Source: Balneolaceae bacterium UBA3186 (GTDB taxonomy: Bacteria; Bacteroidota; Rhodothermia; Balneolales; Balneolaceae). From it: a stretch of DNA of 47,761 nucleotides. The notes below the pieces were generated by a model. It saw nothing but the letters and a program-made list of their open reading frames with translations, did not search any database and was not told the origin of the DNA. Numbering within the stretch: the stretch's first letter is position 1; every line of letters begins with the position of its first letter. The position numbers and the translations under genes are program-made. The DNA lies in the NCBI GenBank assembly GCA_002364085.1, contig DEXK01000010.1, forward strand, positions 1 to 47,761, in the 5' to 3' direction. Positions 23,928 through 32,997 of this stretch are shown here, piece by piece.

Positions 23928-24638
23928 TTACCTTTGAATGAGTATAAGCAGATCTTCTTTCTTTTCACCTGATACTGGAATTTCAGCACTGTTACTCATT
24001 ATCAAAGTGCCGCCATCCGCTTTTCTGTACTTATTGATATGATTTAGGTTTATCAAATAACTTTTATGGACTCTGTAAAATGAACTTTCGGGCAATTGAG
24101 CGGAAACAAATTTCAGGGTTTTGCTTATTAATTTTGAAGCACCATTTTCAAGAATAACCTCGGTATAATTATTACTGGCCTTGGCATAAACTATCTCCGA
24201 GTGCTTTACCAGTTCAATATCTTCTGTTGTTGAAATAGCGAGTTTATCTGAAATTCCAATCTCCATTGATGGTTTTTTATCTTGGTAAAGAGAATCTACA
24301 ACTTTACCAAGTTCTTCTAGTTCTATTGGTTTTAGTAAATAAGCCTCTGGCTTAAAATTAATTGCTTCAACTGCATGGCGTGCATGAGCTGTAGTAAAAA
24401 CCACTTTTGTTTCCTTGGGCTTTATAACTTTAATTAGTTCAAAACCATTTAATCCCGGCATTTCAATATCAATAAATAGTACATCTGGTTTTATTGATCT
24501 CAAATTCTCTACACATTCAACACTATTATTGCATTCGAATAAAACCTCTACTTTATCCGAGTAAGATTCCTCAAGATCATACTTCAATGTTTCTATACAG
24601 TGTTTCTCGTCGTCTACTATTGCTACTTTTAGTTTCAT
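23928..24638 (-). CDS. LytTR-family response regulator
   Basis: 236 aa. The receiver domain (1-115) has D9/D10, phosphoacceptor D57 in LFIDIEMPGLNGFEL, T82/T83 and K103 (YLLKP). The LytTR domain (about 135-235) has EIVYAKASNNYTEVILENG and SSFYRVHKSYLINLNHINKY. It is coupled to the upstream kinase by an ATGA overlap. It is more canonical than the regulator at 621-1370 and clearly a separate paralogue. Genes nearby that it might control are the divergent Nramp operon and the downstream peptidase, but I see no defined binding site. Confidence 0.96.
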   Translation of the reverse strand: MKLKVAIVDDEKHCIETLKYDLEESYSDKVEVLFECNNSVECVENLRSIKPDVLFIDIEMPGLNGFELIKVIKPKETKVVFTTAHARHAVEAINFKPEAYLLKPIELEELGKVVDSLYQDKKPSMEIGISDKLAISTTEDIELVKHSEIVYAKASNNYTEVILENGASKLISKTLKFVSAQLPESSFYRVHKSYLINLNHINKYRKADGGTLIMSNSAEIPVSGEKKEDLLILIQR

Positions 24639-26512
24639 TTTACTCTCTTTTGAATCTTAGGAATTAGCAACCTAACTTCCGTTCCTTTCGGTGCTCTGGA
24701 ATCATCGTAAAGGTCTATAATTGTTACTTTATCTCCTTTTTTGTCTTTTTCTTCAAGCATTTCAATTCTTTGGCGTGTAAGGTCTATTGCCATAGAACGA
24801 TTTTCCTTCTGCTTCCCTACATTATTTCTACTTGCCTCGTCTCTTCCAATACCATTATCCCGAAGTACTATCTTCAACTTATTGCCTGCGTCTTCAACGA
24901 AGAGCTCTATTTTCTTCTCGCCCTGCTTTTGCATTAACCCATGCCAAATTGCATTCTCTAAAAACGGCTGTACAATTAACGGTGGCACTATCAATTCCTC
25001 GTCATTCAAACTTTCATCTACTTTAATAATAAAACCAAATTCATCCCTGAATCGCAATTGTTCTATTTGAACATATAAACTTAGTACCTGCAACTCTTCT
25101 TTTAGAGTAATAAACTCTTCTGTCGAATATTCTAATATCTGCCTTATAAGTCTTGAAAATTTTGACAGGTATCCAGAAGCCTCTTTGGTCTCATTCTTTA
25201 TCATATATGACCGAATGGAGTTCAGAGAGTTGAAAATAAAATGAGGGTTCATTTGAGTTTGAAGAGCTCTCATCTTCACTTTTTCCATTTCTTTATTTAA
25301 TACTGATCTCTCATCTTCTCTTCGCTTCATTAAAATCCCAAGCCCCATACCGAAAATGAATATCTCTATTATTACCCCGATCATGAAATACTGAATATCA
25401 CCCAAAACCAGTGCTGTTACACTTCCCGTTAAAAGCATTGTTGAACCTGCTACAATATATAATCCTCTCCTGTCTTTAAGATTTAATATTATGTAGAGAT
25501 TTGTGACTACAGCAAAAGCGATCATCATCAATCTTTCAGTAGTAACTATTATATAAAGAGACGTGCTTAGGGGGTTCGAGAAAATGCTGATAAGTACCGC
25601 TGTCACAAACCCTAAAATTATCCATTCTATAATCTTGCCCGCTTTATCTATTAGCGGATAGAGGTTCTTTGCGTCCAAAAATTTTCTTACAAAACGAACG
25701 TACCAATAATTAAGAAGGATCTGGGTAACCTCGTTCCATGCATGATTAAAAATTGGAAACGAACCAAAAAGCACAGTTGATTGTGCCGGGTACATTTTTA
25801 CTCCCAGGTACATCAGCAGAAAGAGAAGATACGCTCCGTACAATAAATATAACCTGTCCTTATAAATAAAAGAGATCCCAAATGTATAGATCAGCAAAAA
25901 GGCTATTCCACCAAGAAAGAATACTGCTCTGAAATTGTATTCTGCATCTCCAACAAATCTGATGATTGAATTTGTTTTAAAGTCAGATTCAGAGATCGCC
26001 AGAATTTGTTGTGTATAGATCTGTGCAGGAAAGTAGTTCTCTCTTAATTCTAAATACACATACTTTCCTTCTATCAGGTTTTCGGCACTTATAGTATGAT
26101 ATCGCCATATAATCAGTTCCAGCTCTTTAGTTACAGGGTCAAAGCTACCTGCTCTTGATACTTTTATATCTTCATTTTGATCTATATATAGATTATTAAG
26201 CGCATATCCGCCTGTTCTTATAACCCATTTTTTGCCCTCAAAATCTATTTGGCTCAGATCTGCTTTAAACCAATATGTTTTGGTTCTTTCTATCGATTTA
26301 GTTTGTTTTAAACTATCAAATTGTTCCTGATATTCCTTAGTGAGTATCTCTGATATCTCTAAAGCATTGTTTGTTGTTTCAAGCATGGTAAATGGCACAT
26401 TTTGATAGGGTTTTGTATCAATGAAAGATATTGCCCTTTCATCCATTTCATTTGCACAGCTAAAGAGAAATAGTGAGCAAAGCCAAAAGCAGATATGTAC
26501 ATTTTTTTTCAC
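24635..26512 (-). CDS. 7TMR-DISM sensor histidine kinase
   Basis: 625 aa. An export signal ends in FLFSCAN (Cys19), which looks like a lipobox. Residues about 40-175 are a 7TMR-DISMED2 extracellular beta domain (WFKADLSQ, WVIRTGGYALNNLYID, YVYLELRENYFPAQIY). Seven membrane helices span about 195-395. A linker helix leads to phosphoacceptor H424 in TQMNPHFIFNSLNSIRSYM, then the ATPase N-box LENAIWHGL (N520) and the glycine box DNGIGRDEASRNN. It likely senses a carbohydrate-like or other periplasmic ligand and signals to the overlapping LytTR regulator. It is divergent from the Nramp gene, 76 bp between starts. Confidence 0.95.
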   Translation of the reverse strand: MKKNVHICFWLCSLFLFSCANEMDERAISFIDTKPYQNVPFTMLETTNNALEISEILTKEYQEQFDSLKQTKSIERTKTYWFKADLSQIDFEGKKWVIRTGGYALNNLYIDQNEDIKVSRAGSFDPVTKELELIIWRYHTISAENLIEGKYVYLELRENYFPAQIYTQQILAISESDFKTNSIIRFVGDAEYNFRAVFFLGGIAFLLIYTFGISFIYKDRLYLLYGAYLLFLLMYLGVKMYPAQSTVLFGSFPIFNHAWNEVTQILLNYWYVRFVRKFLDAKNLYPLIDKAGKIIEWIILGFVTAVLISIFSNPLSTSLYIIVTTERLMMIAFAVVTNLYIILNLKDRRGLYIVAGSTMLLTGSVTALVLGDIQYFMIGVIIEIFIFGMGLGILMKRREDERSVLNKEMEKVKMRALQTQMNPHFIFNSLNSIRSYMIKNETKEASGYLSKFSRLIRQILEYSTEEFITLKEELQVLSLYVQIEQLRFRDEFGFIIKVDESLNDEELIVPPLIVQPFLENAIWHGLMQKQGEKKIELFVEDAGNKLKIVLRDNGIGRDEASRNNVGKQKENRSMAIDLTRQRIEMLEEKDKKGDKVTIIDLYDDSRAPKGTEVRLLIPKIQKRVK

Positions 26513-26588
26513 ATCCGCATTTTACGACTTACAGATGGAAAGAAAAATTTGTACTCTCACAAAGTTTAATGTTTCACTAATCAATATT

Positions 26589-27848
26589 ATGGCTACAGAA
26601 AGTTCTTCTCGATTTTCTACATTAAAGTACGCGCTTGGTCCGGGATTAATTATGGCAGCAGCTGCTGTTGGCGTTTCCCACCTTGTACAATCAACAAGAG
26701 CAGGTGCCGAATATGGCTTTGCCCTTGTTTGGGCTGTTATTTTAGCTAATATTTTCAAGTATCCTTTTTTAGAATATGGCCCGCGTTATGCAATAGTTGC
26801 TAAAGAAAGCATGATTGAAGGGTATAAAAAGCTAGGCTCGTGGGCTTTTTGGATCTTCGTTATTTTCACAATTGGAACTATGTTCACCGTTCAGGCAGCG
26901 GTTACAATTGTAACCGCCAGCTTAGCCGCTGAATTAACCGGTATTGTTTTAAGCCCTATAATTTGGAGCGCCATTATATTGGGAATTTGCATACTTATCC
27001 TTGGTGCTGGTCAATATTCTGCACTTGACGGAGCAATTAAACTGATTATGGTGGTTCTTACCGTTTCAACAATTATTGCCATTGTTGTTGCTTTTTTTAA
27101 TACCGTTGGCACGCCTAAACCTTCTGCTCCTAATGTCTGGACAGGTTCAGGTATCGCTTTTCTGATCGCCTTAATGGGATGGATGCCAATTCCTATTGAT
27201 GGAGCCGCCTGGCATTCTATTTGGTCATTAGAGCGCATCAAACAAACCGGGAAGCAACCCAGTTTAAAAGATTCTCTAACTGATTTTAATATCGGGTACA
27301 TTGGTGCTGGGTTTTTAGCTTTATGTTTCTTAACTCTTGGTGCTTTGATTATGTTTGGGAGCGGTGAGGTTTTCGCTGAAAATGGTGGCGCTTTTTCCAA
27401 ACAGCTTGTAAATATTTATACATCTACTTTAGGTGACTGGGCTTACATTATTATCATTATTTGTGCTTTTACCACCATGTTTAGCACAACTCTTACTGTT
27501 ACTGACGCTTATCCTCGTGTTTCAAGACAAATACTCTCGAACATATCCTCCGGTTTTAAAGCTGATTCCAAAAAAGGCTACAGGTATTTTATAATTTCGA
27601 TCTCCGCTATATCACTAATTGTACTTTACTTTGCCGGCAACCGTTTCACGTTTATGGTTGATCTTGCTACAACGCTTTCATTCCTTACAGCACCAGTTCT
27701 TGCTTTTATCAATTACAGGTTGGTCATGTCTAAACATTTCCCTGATGAACATCGCCCTCCAAAATGGTTACAAATTCTGAGCTGGAGTGGTATTATATTT
27801 TTATCCGGTTTTGCTCTTTTTTACGCCTATTCTAAATTTTTTCTTTAA
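26589..27848 (+). CDS. Nramp-superfamily transporter lacking canonical metal motifs
   Basis: 419 aa from the ATG at 26589; upstream in-frame starts would overlap the divergent kinase or add a hydrophilic lead. About 11 membrane segments. The start YALGPGLIMAAAAVGVSHLVQSTRAGAEYGF (14-43, here in two parts) aligns with Nramp TM1, but where classical transporters have DPGN this has GVSH. The TM6 MPHN motif is replaced by WMPIPID (198-203). Loss of the Asp/Asn metal ligands suggests a different substrate or mechanism from MntH-like manganese/iron import. It is the first gene of a five-gene operon. Confidence 0.85.
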   Translation: MATESSSRFSTLKYALGPGLIMAAAAVGVSHLVQSTRAGAEYGFALVWAVILANIFKYPFLEYGPRYAIVAKESMIEGYKKLGSWAFWIFVIFTIGTMFTVQAAVTIVTASLAAELTGIVLSPIIWSAIILGICILILGAGQYSALDGAIKLIMVVLTVSTIIAIVVAFFNTVGTPKPSAPNVWTGSGIAFLIALMGWMPIPIDGAAWHSIWSLERIKQTGKQPSLKDSLTDFNIGYIGAGFLALCFLTLGALIMFGSGEVFAENGGAFSKQLVNIYTSTLGDWAYIIIIICAFTTMFSTTLTVTDAYPRVSRQILSNISSGFKADSKKGYRYFIISISAISLIVLYFAGNRFTFMVDLATTLSFLTAPVLAFINYRLVMSKHFPDEHRPPKWLQILSWSGIIFLSGFALFYAYSKFFL

Positions 27849-27863
27849 TAACGGAGAACACCT

Positions 27864-28535
27864 TTGTCTAAATTTATTTACCCGATAAGAGAACCCTTCA
27901 ATGCTTATTCCCATTTGGTTGGTGCTCTCGGCTCTCTTGTTTTACTGATCTACCTTATCGTCAATTCATCTAATGATCCCGGCGCTTCCCGAATAGCATT
28001 CATTGTTTATGGGATAACTGTTTTTCTAATGTTTGCTTCCAGTGCTGTTTATCATGCTGTAAATGTGTCTAGTGATACCGAAGAACGATTCCGAATGATC
28101 GATCACATAATGATATATTTAGTAATTGCCGGAACCTATACTCCCATTTGTACCATAGTGCTGGATGGAAGCTGGCGGCTTTGGATGCTCATTGGGATTT
28201 GGTCTTTTGCTCTTATCGGGATCATTAAAAAAGTTTTTTGGATGTCTGCCCCGCGATGGTTTTCTACTGTTTTATATTTGCTGATGGGATGGATAGCAGT
28301 AATAATTTTTCCAAAGCTTTGGGACCAGCTACCACATATGTTTTCGTACTGGGTGGCAATAGGCGGTCTCTTTTATACCATCGGAGCAATCATTTATGGC
28401 GTTAAGAAACCCGACCCTTTTCCACGTGTTTTTGGCTTTCATGAAATTTGGCATCTGTTTGTATTAGGGGGGGCTTTTTCCCATTTTTGGGCTATCTATG
28501 AATATCTTCCAGGTTATATAATTTCCGGTCAATAA
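27864..28535 (+). CDS. Hemolysin III / YqfA-family membrane protein
   Basis: 223 aa with seven membrane segments. The family motifs are complete: SSAVYH (S59-H64), MIDHIMIYLVIAGTYTP (D80, H81) and GFHEIWHLFVLGGAFSHF (H193, H197, H207), the Ser-Asp-His set of the CREST superfamily of putative metal-dependent membrane hydrolases that includes PAQR receptors. The start is TTG at 27864; no nearby ATG fits, and a GGAG ribosome site at 27853-27856 is spaced 7 nt from it, which decides the start. It is 15 bp after the Nramp gene and 2 bp before the next. The cellular role is not established. Confidence 0.92.
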   Translation: MSKFIYPIREPFNAYSHLVGALGSLVLLIYLIVNSSNDPGASRIAFIVYGITVFLMFASSAVYHAVNVSSDTEERFRMIDHIMIYLVIAGTYTPICTIVLDGSWRLWMLIGIWSFALIGIIKKVFWMSAPRWFSTVLYLLMGWIAVIIFPKLWDQLPHMFSYWVAIGGLFYTIGAIIYGVKKPDPFPRVFGFHEIWHLFVLGGAFSHFWAIYEYLPGYIISGQ

Positions 28536-28537
28536 AT

Positions 28538-31471
28538 ATGTATAGAGCATTATTTCTTTCTTTTTTTCTTTCTTTTTGGGCAATTGATCTTTCTTTTGCT
28601 CAAACCACTGTAGAAAACTTTTATTTCCCTGTTCACAGGCCATCCGGGCTCGATTGGCAGCAAATAAAGACAGAACATTTTCGTATAATTTTTCCTAAAA
28701 CCGAAGACTCTCTAGCTTTCCGATCAGCTACTATACTCGAAAATCAATACCTAAAAGCCGTTGAGCTTTCCGGAGGCAGATTGAATAATTTTCCCGTAAT
28801 TATTTCGAATTACAATGATCTTTCAAATGGTTTTGTGACTCCAAATAATTTTCGGTCTGAATTTGATGCTGCCCCCTTCAAAGGAAAGGGTATTAACCCG
28901 AGGTCAGGAGATTGGTTGGAAGCAGTTTTGCCTCATGAACTTTTACACGCCACTCACGGTAGCTTAGTAGTTCCTTACTCTATCCCCTGGCTTTACGGTA
29001 TCTTTTCTCCGGATTTTGCCAGAAGTTTCAATTTCTTTCCCCAGGTTGGTGTTCATGAAGGACTTGCTGTTCTTCACGAATCAGAAAACGTAGCCGATAA
29101 TGGCGGCCGTAAAAACTACTCTTTCTTCAATAATCAATTTAATGCCCGTGTTAGCAGCAACGACCCGTGGAGCGCCGGGCAAACTTTCTCCGTTTCTCGC
29201 TATTCACTTCCATACAATCGGCATTACATTTCTGGTTCTACTTTTACACAGTGGCTACACCTCAACTACGGACAAGATGTTTCTAAAGAGGCCATCCGGT
29301 TCCATAATAAATATTTCTTTCTTGGATACGGATTTGCCTTAAAACAAGTAACAGGAAAATGGCCTAAAGCTTTATTTGAAGAATACCTGATTGACAAAAA
29401 AACATCGGAAGCAGAACGTCAGGATCAAATTGGAAATTCAACATCGGATAGTGAGTTTATTATTGGCTCTCCTTACAACGGCGTTACACAGCGCAAACCT
29501 ATTTGGACTTCAGATTTTGAAATTGTTTTTTACAGTTCACAATATAACGGACCCAGAGGTTTTTACAGTTATGATCTGACTACGAAAAAAACTCACCGTT
29601 TAGCAGAAATTTTTACTGTATCTGACTATAACATCCATTATGACCGCGCTGCTAACTCAATCTTGTTCGCGGAGTACGATGCGGACCTATTGTACTCTTC
29701 TACTTACAAATCTGAACTCAAAAGATTTGATCTCGATTCTAATAAGCAATTTGAGATAACCAAAGGAGATCGTGTTTATAGCCCCACTATTTCCGGGGGC
29801 AATATCATCGCATTGCAGACAGAAAGTGCCGGAGCAAATGTAATTTCAATTAATGGAAGTGGAGACAAGTCTATCCTTGCCCGATTCGACGGAGCCGTCC
29901 CTGTTTCAATAAAAGCTAATCCTTCTTCGCCGGATCAATTAGCACTGATCGTTAACAGGCGTGGCGTTCAGGCCTTATGGATCACCACTCCACAAACTAT
30001 TGCTCAGGATATATTGCAAGCGCCTAGAGTGGCTTTTAAAGACGCTTCTATTTTTGATCTGGATTGGCACCCAACAGAACAAAAATTATTGTTTACTGCT
30101 GATAGATCTTCTGCCATGAATGTTTATGAGCTTAATCTTTCAAATGGGGATATTCTCCAAAAAACGAACTCCATTTTTAATGCTTTTGAAGCGTCTTATT
30201 CGCCTGATGCGACTTCTATCGCGTATGTTGTTCAGCAAAACCAGGAGCAAAAAGTCGCTATTCTCCATCAGGATGATTTTTATAACAACCGTGTTCCTAG
30301 AGACGACCTATTAACCGGAAACACGCTTGAGGAGAAGCTTACTCGTTCATTACTTGGGTCTGAAATAGAAACTGATTCCTGGAATATCGAAAAGTACGGC
30401 AATGATCTTAGTTGGCTTAAGCCCAGGGCGGTCATCCCTGTTTTAAGAGAAAATTCAGGAGCAACACAGGTTGGTGTAAATCTTCAAAGTATCGACGCAT
30501 TAAGCAGTCAAAGTTACTCCGCAGAAATTTCAGGTATCCAAAACAGGCTTTGGTATGACCTTTCTTATACCAATAAAACTTTCTGGCCCGGCTTTAAGAT
30601 TCGCTCATATAGCGACCCTTCGTTCGGGGTTTTAGACTTCGGTAGCAATAACAGATATTCTGTAATGGAACAAGAACGTGGTTTTGATTTAAGCATCCCC
30701 ATGAACTTTACTTTTAATGGAACAACGAGAGGAAAGTCACTTTATGTTTCCCCACGAATTACTGCTGAACAGTTTCGTTATTTCGATCTAAGCCCTAAAC
30801 CTATTTCGGATTTTGAAACTCAGTTTAAAGCCGGAGGATTTTCACAATTTACATGGAACCTTCTTACACAGCGCAGAGATATTCAGCCTTCGTCAGGAAT
30901 CTCTATTTTTGCTTTTCTTGACAAAGCCCTAAACGATCAGGACGTGCTTATAACTTTTAGTGATGGTAATCAGGCTTTGCTGGAAATCAGAGATCGTTGG
31001 GCGGCTTATTATGGACTCATCGGATATATAGCTCCACTCAGAAAGTATAATCAGTCTCTTCGTTACGATTTTCAGGTCCTAAATCAAAGCAGTTCTCTTT
31101 TATATAGCAAAAGCACTATTATTCCGGAAAGTTTTACTGATAATGCCTTTTTAGTTAGCGCCAATTCTAATGAAACCTTTAATAATTTAGGGCGATTCAG
31201 TACCCGATATACCATTCCTATTTCTTACCCCGGAGAAGGAGGAATGCTGGTTCCGGCATACCTGCAAGCTATTTATCTTTCCGCATTTTCTCATACCATT
31301 ACAAATCTTGAACAAGACAGTCTAGAAGAATTAATATCTGCGAGCAGAAGTGTTTTTGGCGCCGGTTTGCACTTTCAGTTTAACATCGCTAACCTTACTT
31401 TCGATTTTGGTTTTGGGGTTTCCTTTGAGCCCACGCGTAATAACGCTAAATTTGTTTTTGGTGACTTCTAA
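28538..31471 (+). CDS. Gluzincin-like / TolB beta-propeller / C-terminal beta-barrel protein
   Basis: 977 aa with a signal peptide (to about AQ22). Residues 40-300 form a peptidase-MA-like domain with zinc motif H133-E134-LL-H137 and a downstream EGLAVLHE giving E174 as third ligand. Residues about 300-600 are WD40/PD40-like TolB blades (RKPIWTSDFEIVFYSSQYNG, FDLDWHPTEQKLLFTADRSS, FEASYSPDATSIAYV). The last 330 residues are beta-strand-rich, alternate hydrophobic residues and end in Phe (FVFGDF), as outer-membrane barrels do. It is probably surface-linked and proteolytic. It starts 2 bp after the hemolysin-III stop, and its own stop overlaps the DUF2911 start. Confidence 0.82.
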   Translation: MYRALFLSFFLSFWAIDLSFAQTTVENFYFPVHRPSGLDWQQIKTEHFRIIFPKTEDSLAFRSATILENQYLKAVELSGGRLNNFPVIISNYNDLSNGFVTPNNFRSEFDAAPFKGKGINPRSGDWLEAVLPHELLHATHGSLVVPYSIPWLYGIFSPDFARSFNFFPQVGVHEGLAVLHESENVADNGGRKNYSFFNNQFNARVSSNDPWSAGQTFSVSRYSLPYNRHYISGSTFTQWLHLNYGQDVSKEAIRFHNKYFFLGYGFALKQVTGKWPKALFEEYLIDKKTSEAERQDQIGNSTSDSEFIIGSPYNGVTQRKPIWTSDFEIVFYSSQYNGPRGFYSYDLTTKKTHRLAEIFTVSDYNIHYDRAANSILFAEYDADLLYSSTYKSELKRFDLDSNKQFEITKGDRVYSPTISGGNIIALQTESAGANVISINGSGDKSILARFDGAVPVSIKANPSSPDQLALIVNRRGVQALWITTPQTIAQDILQAPRVAFKDASIFDLDWHPTEQKLLFTADRSSAMNVYELNLSNGDILQKTNSIFNAFEASYSPDATSIAYVVQQNQEQKVAILHQDDFYNNRVPRDDLLTGNTLEEKLTRSLLGSEIETDSWNIEKYGNDLSWLKPRAVIPVLRENSGATQVGVNLQSIDALSSQSYSAEISGIQNRLWYDLSYTNKTFWPGFKIRSYSDPSFGVLDFGSNNRYSVMEQERGFDLSIPMNFTFNGTTRGKSLYVSPRITAEQFRYFDLSPKPISDFETQFKAGGFSQFTWNLLTQRRDIQPSSGISIFAFLDKALNDQDVLITFSDGNQALLEIRDRWAAYYGLIGYIAPLRKYNQSLRYDFQVLNQSSSLLYSKSTIIPESFTDNAFLVSANSNETFNNLGRFSTRYTIPISYPGEGGMLVPAYLQAIYLSAFSHTITNLEQDSLEELISASRSVFGAGLHFQFNIANLTFDFGFGVSFEPTRNNAKFVFGDF

Positions 31472-32031
31472 TGTCTATCCTTTTTTTTAAAAAATATCTG
31501 TTTTTTTTAGCTACTCTTATCTTTGTTAGCTGTGGCCAAAAAAAGCCTGACTCTCCACAAGACGCTCCTATCGGCAATAGAAAAAGTCCGATCGCTATTT
31601 CCTCCATAAAACATGAAAACACATATCTAAAGGTTGTTTATGGACAACCATATCGAAAGGGCCGAACAATTTTTGGTGAATGGGAACCTTACGGACAAGT
31701 TTGGCGAACCGGTGCTAACGAAGCAACTGAAATTACCGTTACCGAGCCTGTTCTAATGAACATGGTTGTTGTAGATGCCGGCACTTATTCTCTTTTTACT
31801 ATTCCAAATAAAGAGAAATGGACGGTGATTTTGAATAACGGGCTAGGACAATGGGGTGCATTTGATTACAACGAACAATTAGATGCGTATAGGTTTGATG
31901 TTCCTGTTCAGTCGCTAGAAACCCCTGTTGAGGCTTTCGCTATCTCTTTTTCAGATCTGAATGGGTCTTCAACTGTAATGACAATGAGTTGGGACGTGGT
32001 TAAAATTGAGATTCCAATTCGGTTTTATTAA
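31471..32031 (+). CDS. DUF2911 lipoprotein
   Basis: 186 aa with lipobox IFVSC (Cys21). The body is a DUF2911 beta-sandwich with LKVVYGQPYRKGRTIFGE, WEPYGQVWRTGANEATEITV, AGTYSLFTIPNKEKWTVILN and a terminal WDVVKIEIPI. The family is widespread in Bacteroidota and Balneolota, and no function is established. Its ATG overlaps the previous stop by one base (TAATG), so it is co-translated with the 977-aa protein and perhaps located beside it in the envelope. Confidence 0.93.
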   Translation: MSILFFKKYLFFLATLIFVSCGQKKPDSPQDAPIGNRKSPIAISSIKHENTYLKVVYGQPYRKGRTIFGEWEPYGQVWRTGANEATEITVTEPVLMNMVVVDAGTYSLFTIPNKEKWTVILNNGLGQWGAFDYNEQLDAYRFDVPVQSLETPVEAFAISFSDLNGSSTVMTMSWDVVKIEIPIRFY

Positions 32032-32048
32032 TACCATAATGCTGCTCA

Positions 32049-32582
32049 ATGGAAAAAGGACTTGAAGAAAAAACCGGCAAAACCTTAAGTCACTGGGTTG
32101 ATATTGTTAAAAAACAAAAGCTTGAAAAACACGGACAAATAATTTCCTTTCTTAAATCAGAACACGGTTTTACTCATGGTTTTCCTAATTTTGTTGCTCA
32201 TAAAGCCCGGAAGTCTGATGCCGGGTCTCAGAATGCTGATGAGTTGTTAACAGCACAATACTCAAAAGGCAAAGAGCACCTAAAGCCTATTTATGATAAA
32301 ATTCTTTCTCACGTCTTGGTATTTGGCAATGATATTGAAGTCGCTCCAAAAAAAGCCAATGTTAGCTTGCGCAGAAAAAGACAATTCGCTTTAATTCAGC
32401 CTACAACAAAAAGCAGGGTTGACCTTGGTATTAAACTCAATGAAGCAGAGCTAACGGATCGTCTGGAAACATCCGGTCCGTTTGGGTCAATGTGTACGAA
32501 CAGGGTTCAACTAACTGATGTTTCTCAGGTTGATTCCGAATTAATAGAATGGATTAAAACAGCTTATGAACAAGCAGGATAA
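32049..32582 (+). CDS. DUF4287-DUF5655 protein
   Basis: 177 aa, soluble. The N-terminal DUF4287 (about 1-70) has the family start EEKTGKTLSHWVDIVKKQ and HGFTHGFPNFVAHKA. The C-terminal DUF5655 (about 80-175) has YDKILSHVLVFGNDIEVAPKKANVSLRRKRQFALIQP and VDLGIKL. The second domain is often linked to DNA-related genes, but no activity is known. It is the last gene of the five-gene operon, 17 bp after DUF2911. It converges with the next gene with no bases between the two stop codons, and no terminator hairpin is visible. Confidence 0.92.
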   Translation: MEKGLEEKTGKTLSHWVDIVKKQKLEKHGQIISFLKSEHGFTHGFPNFVAHKARKSDAGSQNADELLTAQYSKGKEHLKPIYDKILSHVLVFGNDIEVAPKKANVSLRRKRQFALIQPTTKSRVDLGIKLNEAELTDRLETSGPFGSMCTNRVQLTDVSQVDSELIEWIKTAYEQAG

Positions 32583-32927
32583 TTAGTTTTCAACCAATTT
32601 TAATAATTCTTCGGGAACCTCAATATCCATTCTAAGAACCTGTGATGCATGTGTTTTACCTTGAGCATCCAGCTTTAAAGAAACTGTTCCTCCTCCACCA
32701 AGGCTTTCATTCAATATAAAATTTAATGCTCCGATATTAGGAAGTTCATAGCGCTCAACTTTTCCTTTGCACACGTACTTCATGTGTTCTTTTACTTTTT
32801 CTGAAGTTAATTCCTTTTTGAGAAAAGGATAGATATCCGGGTGGCGCGCTATAATTCCCACGTTTGATCCGTTTCCTTTATCTCCACTTCTACCGTGAGC
32901 TATCTTAAGTAATTTTACCTGAGGCAT
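32583..32927 (-). CDS. Stand-alone AtuA-like ferredoxin-fold protein
   Basis: 114 aa. VKLLKIAHGRSGDKGNGSNVGIIA and YELPNIGALNFILNESLGGGGTVSLKLDAQGKTHASQVLRMDIEVP (in parts) match the small C-terminal domain of AtuA-type proteins from acyclic terpene and leucine-like degradation. That domain is often encoded separately beside a DUF1446 partner. Here there is no AtuA body, carboxylase or acyl-CoA gene nearby, so it is an orphan. Cytoplasmic, function uncertain. Confidence 0.82.
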   Translation of the reverse strand: MPQVKLLKIAHGRSGDKGNGSNVGIIARHPDIYPFLKKELTSEKVKEHMKYVCKGKVERYELPNIGALNFILNESLGGGGTVSLKLDAQGKTHASQVLRMDIEVPEELLKLVEN

Positions 32928-32997
32928 TCTTCTATTTTTGAGTTTACCTATAATACAAAATAAGTGTGTTTTTATCGACAGGCTATCTGTTCCGTTT

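Noticed and set aside
26421..26588. Longer N-terminus for the Nramp protein
   Set aside because: It overlaps the divergent kinase start by about 90 bp, and the extra residues are hydrophilic and unlike the family.
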